Shown here one piece after another: positions 4,892-6,119 of a DNA stretch of 6,119 nucleotides. The stretch covers positions 1 to 6,119 of the forward strand of contig JANMQX010000187.1 of the NCBI GenBank assembly GCA_031370745.1. The letters run 5' to 3'. A program made the position numbers and the translations under genes. The notes under the pieces are model-generated. The model was not told the DNA's origin, did not search any database, and worked only from the letters and a program-made list of their open reading frames with translations. Numbering within the stretch: position 1 is the first letter of the stretch; every line of letters begins with the position of its first letter. This DNA is from JAENVT01 sp031370745. GTDB taxonomy: Bacteria; Actinomycetota; Acidimicrobiia; Acidimicrobiales; Ilumatobacteraceae.

Positions 4892-5920
4892 GTGACTTCA
4901 GTATGCGACGAAACGGGCGGGACGCAGGCGGCTGGGCCGTCGGCGCGCAGTCGCTGGCTCTTTGCTGTCGTCGTCTTCGCCATCGGCGTCGTTCCGGTTG
5001 CGGCCATCGCCAAGGCAGTCGCACCGCCGGGGCCGGCGTGCACCGGTGCGACGTACACCGTGGTCAGCGGCGATTCGTGGTACCGAATCTCGACGAGAGC
5101 CAAGGCCACGATGACCGCGCTCATGAACGCCAATGGGTCGACGACGGCGACGGTGATCCATCCCGGCCAGACACTCTGCATGCCCGCCGGGGTCACGCCA
5201 GCGGTCACCACGACCACGTTGGCCCCACCGGCTACGCAGTCGCTCACATCCGGAACCGTGGTCATCGAGGTGTTTCCGGCTCAGGGCCCGTGTTCGTTCA
5301 GCGATACCTATGGCGCCCCGCGATCTGGAGGGCGAAGCCACGAAGGCGTCGACATCATCGACAAGGCCGGACAGTGGATCTACGCAGTGAAGGAGGGGAC
5401 GCTCACCAGGAAATACCTCGACGCACCGGGCTCTCTCGGAGGCAACGGTTGGAGGTTGACGGTCGCCGACGGAACATACTTCTTCTACGCCCACATGAGT
5501 GCGTTTGCCCCGGGACTGTCTGTCGGTTCCGCAGTGAAGGCCGGCCAGATCATCGGTCAGATCGGGATGAGCGGCGACGCAGCGATTCCGCACCTCCACT
5601 TCGAGGTTCATCCTGGTGGTGGGGCTTCCGCAAACCCCACGCCTGTCGTCAAGGCAGTCGATGGGTGCAAGAACTCTGCTGTGCCGCCACAACCCGGCGA
5701 CATCGTTCCTGCGGCCACGGTTCCCGCGCCGACCACTGTCGCGCCGGCTGGGCCGATCCCCACGGTCCCGGCCCCAACGGTTCCGGTGACCACGATCCCA
5801 GCGCCCACCATCGCCACAACGACGACCGTGTTGGTGCCGCCGGTGCAGCATCGTCGAGACCTTCCCGACCCGTTTGCTGCCGAGCGACCCCGACGCGACC
5901 TGCCGCCAGGCTCGAGCTAA
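4892..5920 (+). CDS. Exported LysM-M23 family metallopeptidase with Pro/Thr-rich C-terminal tail
   Basis: A 342-residue cell-wall protein, expected to bind peptidoglycan and cut its peptide cross-links outside the membrane. Order: short polar N-terminus, R19/R21 then a hydrophobic signal or anchor segment (22-44); LysM domain (54-98, YTVVSGDSWYRIS ... IHPGQTLCMP); Thr-rich linker (101-120); M23 LytM domain (about 123-256); low-complexity tail. The full M23 site is present: H150 and D154 (HEGVD), H201 (YAHM), H234 and H236 (HLHFE). Zinc ligands are H150, D154 and H236 by family knowledge; H201 and H234 assist catalysis. C50 and C96 flank the LysM domain, and C134 and C259 flank the M23 domain, each suggesting a disulfide made after export. 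The tail has three PAPT units and two RRDLP units. Unlike inactive EnvC/NlpD-type LytM proteins, this one looks catalytic. The stop overlaps the next gene tail-to-tail. Confidence 0.93.
   Translation: MTSVCDETGGTQAAGPSARSRWLFAVVVFAIGVVPVAAIAKAVAPPGPACTGATYTVVSGDSWYRISTRAKATMTALMNANGSTTATVIHPGQTLCMPAGVTPAVTTTTLAPPATQSLTSGTVVIEVFPAQGPCSFSDTYGAPRSGGRSHEGVDIIDKAGQWIYAVKEGTLTRKYLDAPGSLGGNGWRLTVADGTYFFYAHMSAFAPGLSVGSAVKAGQIIGQIGMSGDAAIPHLHFEVHPGGGASANPTPVVKAVDGCKNSAVPPQPGDIVPAATVPAPTTVAPAGPIPTVPAPTVPVTTIPAPTIATTTTVLVPPVQHRRDLPDPFAAERPRRDLPPGSS
5705..5809 (+). repeat. Degenerate PAPT repeat in the M23 peptidase tail
   Basis: Residues 272-306 of the peptidase repeat a T-V/I-P-A-P-T unit three times (277-281, 292-296, 302-306) with Val/Thr/Pro fillers. 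Such Pro/Thr-rich tails usually act as extended, wall-spanning or glycosylated spacers. The DNA repeat is imperfect, so it looks like an old protein-level repeat rather than a recent expansion. Confidence 0.75.
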
Positions 5921-6119
5921 CCCAATCCGCGCGAGTCTTGCTTGAGGGCAGTATCGACAGACAGCGCGGCAGCGACGACCAGTGAGTTGAGCGGCTGGGG
6001 GATCTGGGTGTGGATCTGCACGACGTAGTTGTCGGCGGTGGTGAACATCGTCTTGGCGATGCCTTCGAACGTCTTGGTGATGCGCGCCACCTCGACGCCC
6101 GTGTGATCTTCGATCCGGA
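5917..6119 (-). CDS. LURP-one/phospholipid scramblase-related protein, C-terminal part only
   Basis: The last 66 residues of a gene that enters from the right edge; its frame is open to base 6119 and ends with TAG at 5919-5917. The visible part shows RIEDHTGVEVARITKTFEG (1-19), then FTTADNYVVQI (25-35), then a hydrophobic stretch LVVAAALSVDTALK (46-59) and the end KQDSRGLG. The pattern 'D..G..VARI.K...G..K..FT.ADNYVVQ' followed by a hydrophobic C-terminal helix is the signature, as I recall it, of the LURP-one-related/scramblase-like fold (Tubby-like beta-barrel with a central helix). Bacterial members have no settled function; lipid binding at the membrane is the usual guess. About two thirds of a typical 190-200-residue protein is missing. 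It converges on the M23 peptidase gene, with the two stop codons overlapping at 5918-5919. Confidence 0.8.
   Translation of the reverse strand, partial: RIEDHTGVEVARITKTFEGIAKTMFTTADNYVVQIHTQIPQPLNSLVVAAALSVDTALKQDSRGLG

Noticed and set aside
4898..5851. 317-residue minus-strand open frame
   Set aside because: It is antisense to the M23 peptidase, rich in Arg/Gly/Asp, and has no motif or ribosome site.
4903..5985. 360-residue plus-strand frame overlapping the peptidase
   Set aside because: It is the +1-type shadow of the peptidase gene; Arg-rich, no signal peptide, and no LysM or M23 motifs.
1..6119. CRISPR array, insertion sequence, tRNA or rRNA
   Set aside because: No regular direct repeats, transposase motifs, terminal inverted repeats or cloverleaf sequences were seen; genes leave only 49 and 77 bases of non-coding DNA.

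Overview
The window is high-GC DNA with frequent GTG starts, nearly wall-to-wall genes and an exported protein with a Pro/Thr-rich tail. This suggests a high-GC actinobacterium. The 'TTTTV' and 'PAPT' tail style and the exact flavour of the NUDIX and LURP-one-like proteins lean toward an Acidimicrobiia-type lineage, but that is an inference from memory. Eight genes cover almost every base. The two partial genes at the window edges are both on the minus strand.

Layout from left to right. Bases 1-1144 (minus) hold most of selA, the PLP enzyme that makes Sec-tRNA(Sec); its C-terminus is cut off by the window edge. A 49-bp divergent gap follows, then dut (1194-1631, plus), a trimeric dUTPase with all five motifs. 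dut runs tail-to-tail into a four-gene minus-strand operon, sharing the palindrome CTAG as both stop codons. In transcription order the operon is: a Rossmann-fold SDR of the type usually annotated as NAD-dependent epimerase (3846-4814), a PlsC-like acyltransferase-fold protein (3184-3849), an alpha/beta hydrolase (2351-3184) and a NUDIX hydrolase (1628-2350). Junctions are a 4-base GTGA overlap, a 1-base TGATG overlap and a zero-gap TAGATG, so the four proteins are almost certainly co-translated. A 77-bp divergent gap separates the operon from an exported LysM-M23 peptidase (4892-5920, plus). That gene overlaps tail-to-tail with the 3' end of a LURP-one/scramblase-related gene (5917-6119, minus) running in from the right edge.

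The most interesting part is the operon. Its acyltransferase-fold protein has lost the HX4D catalytic pair: Ser is at the His position and no acidic residue or His occurs across residues 62-90. Its EGTR motif has become KGTR. The SDR beside it lacks the catalytic Lys of YxxxK at the expected position. The two proteins resemble, from memory, the mycobacterial Rv0501/Rv0502 pair. Here both look like non-canonical or non-catalytic members of their folds, coupled to an intact alpha/beta hydrolase and an intact NUDIX enzyme. This is a candidate for an uncharacterised lipid or cell-envelope module. selA implies selenocysteine decoding in this organism, but no selenoprotein gene is visible in the window.
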